Shown here: positions 63,936 to 64,000 of the stretch, piece by piece
Position numbering within the stretch: the first letter of the stretch is position 1
Layout: every line of letters begins with the position of its first letter
Source: Candidatus Tepidiaquacellales bacterium OLB4/UTCHB1
GTDB lineage: Bacteria; Bacteroidota; Ignavibacteria; Tepidaquicellales; Tepidaquicellaceae
DNA length: 64,000 nt
Assembly (NCBI GenBank): GCA_002050165.1
Contig: MWSW01000013.1
Span: forward strand, 1 to 64,000
Direction: 5' to 3'
Notes under the pieces: model-generated
Seen by the model: only the letters and a program-made list of their open reading frames with translations
Database searches by the model: none
What the model was told of the DNA's origin: nothing
Translations under genes and position numbers: made by a program

Positions 63936-64000
63936 TTAATGTAGTTTTTTGTTACTGCACGGTTCACATATTCCGAAAAACTCAAGTGAATGTGTAATTT
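63936..64000 (-). CDS. C-terminal end of a Fur-family regulator (partial)
   Basis: The minus-strand frame ending at TAA 63938-63936 reads ITHSLEFFGICEPCSNKKLH. The HxLEFFGICExC motif is the structural-zinc C-terminal end of Fur/PerR/Zur proteins, which often ends with a CxxC pair. Only the last 20 residues are in the window. The HAD gene begins on the next base, so the two are cotranscribed. Which metal or peroxide it senses cannot be told. Confidence 0.7.
   Translation of the reverse strand, partial: ITHSLEFFGICEPCSNKKLH

Noticed and set aside
63932-64000. Alternative 22-residue partial frame at the right edge
   Set aside because: Overlaps the Fur-type frame; it lacks any family motif whereas the other reads FGICEPC.
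1-64000. tRNA genes, CRISPR arrays, insertion sequences or phage genes
   Set aside because: No tRNA-type T-loop occurs in any intergenic gap, no regularly spaced repeat was seen, and no transposase or integrase motif was found.

Overview
This 64 kb window is a chromosomal segment of an AT-rich member of the Bacteroidota/Ignavibacteriota (FCB) side of the tree, most likely an Ignavibacteria-like organism. Four things point there: a secreted nuclease ending in a type IX secretion sorting domain with the NYPNPFNPTT signature, outer-membrane TonB and Omp85 proteins, candidate promoters with the Bacteroidota-type TAnnTTTG -7 element, and start codons that mostly lack a Shine-Dalgarno sequence and are often TTG. 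I see no tRNA, rRNA, CRISPR array, transposase or phage gene.

Layout. 1-1523: a secreted Asp-box (BNR) protein running off the left edge. 1769-4097: lipB and a subtilisin-like protease. 4128-6850: a prenyltransferase, membrane protein, HPr and M15-like peptidase operon. 6852-9822: an aldo/keto reductase, degenerate deacetylase-like protein and tadA operon. 10122-12099: an Lrp/AsnC regulator and glutamine synthetase, closed by a clear terminator. 12332-16388: acyl-CoA dehydrogenase, ispH and a MATE transporter. 16527-23187: penicillin-acylase-like protein, ksgA and mfd. 23341-30054: outer-membrane proteins, a thioredoxin-fold protein, an unknown protein and an enoyl-CoA hydratase. 30147-30599: a lipoprotein gene interrupted by one in-frame stop.

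30674-35615 is the most distinctive region. It is a probable nitrosative-stress / Fe-S repair island, transcribed leftward: an RIC/ScdA di-iron protein with an N-terminal DUF2249 domain, a CopD-like protein, a DUF1858 plus two DUF2249 protein, a ten-TM heme-copper-oxidase-like protein, a MIP18 Fe-S assembly protein and an Rrf2 regulator with three cysteines. A separate gene upstream encodes only DUF2249, 92% identical to the RIC N-terminus. Both genes carry an identical 33-bp upstream block with a near-palindrome, at the same distance from matching TAnnTTTG elements.

35731-46070 holds an Omp85 protein and a cytochrome c maturation locus (ccmF, ccmE of the CxxxY type, a tiny ccmD, ccmC, a lipoprotein, ccmB, ccmA), followed upstream by a thioesterase, bamD, an unknown membrane protein and glutamate dehydrogenase. 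46281-52242 runs rightward: a lipoprotein, sucD, folB, folK, a deoxynucleoside kinase, a small membrane protein, a GT9 glycosyltransferase and Ppx/GppA. 52284-58791 runs leftward: an outer-membrane protein, SemiSWEET, glyS, a split carB N-terminal half and ppk1. 59031-64000 holds an endonuclease I with T9SS tail, cysS with a caspase-like protein, and acpS, a HAD phosphatase and the last residues of a Fur-family regulator.

Five things are easily missed: the truncated Asp-box gene at the left edge, the Fur-family gene end at the right edge, the 52-residue ccmD, the stop-interrupted lipoprotein gene, and the duplicated operator.
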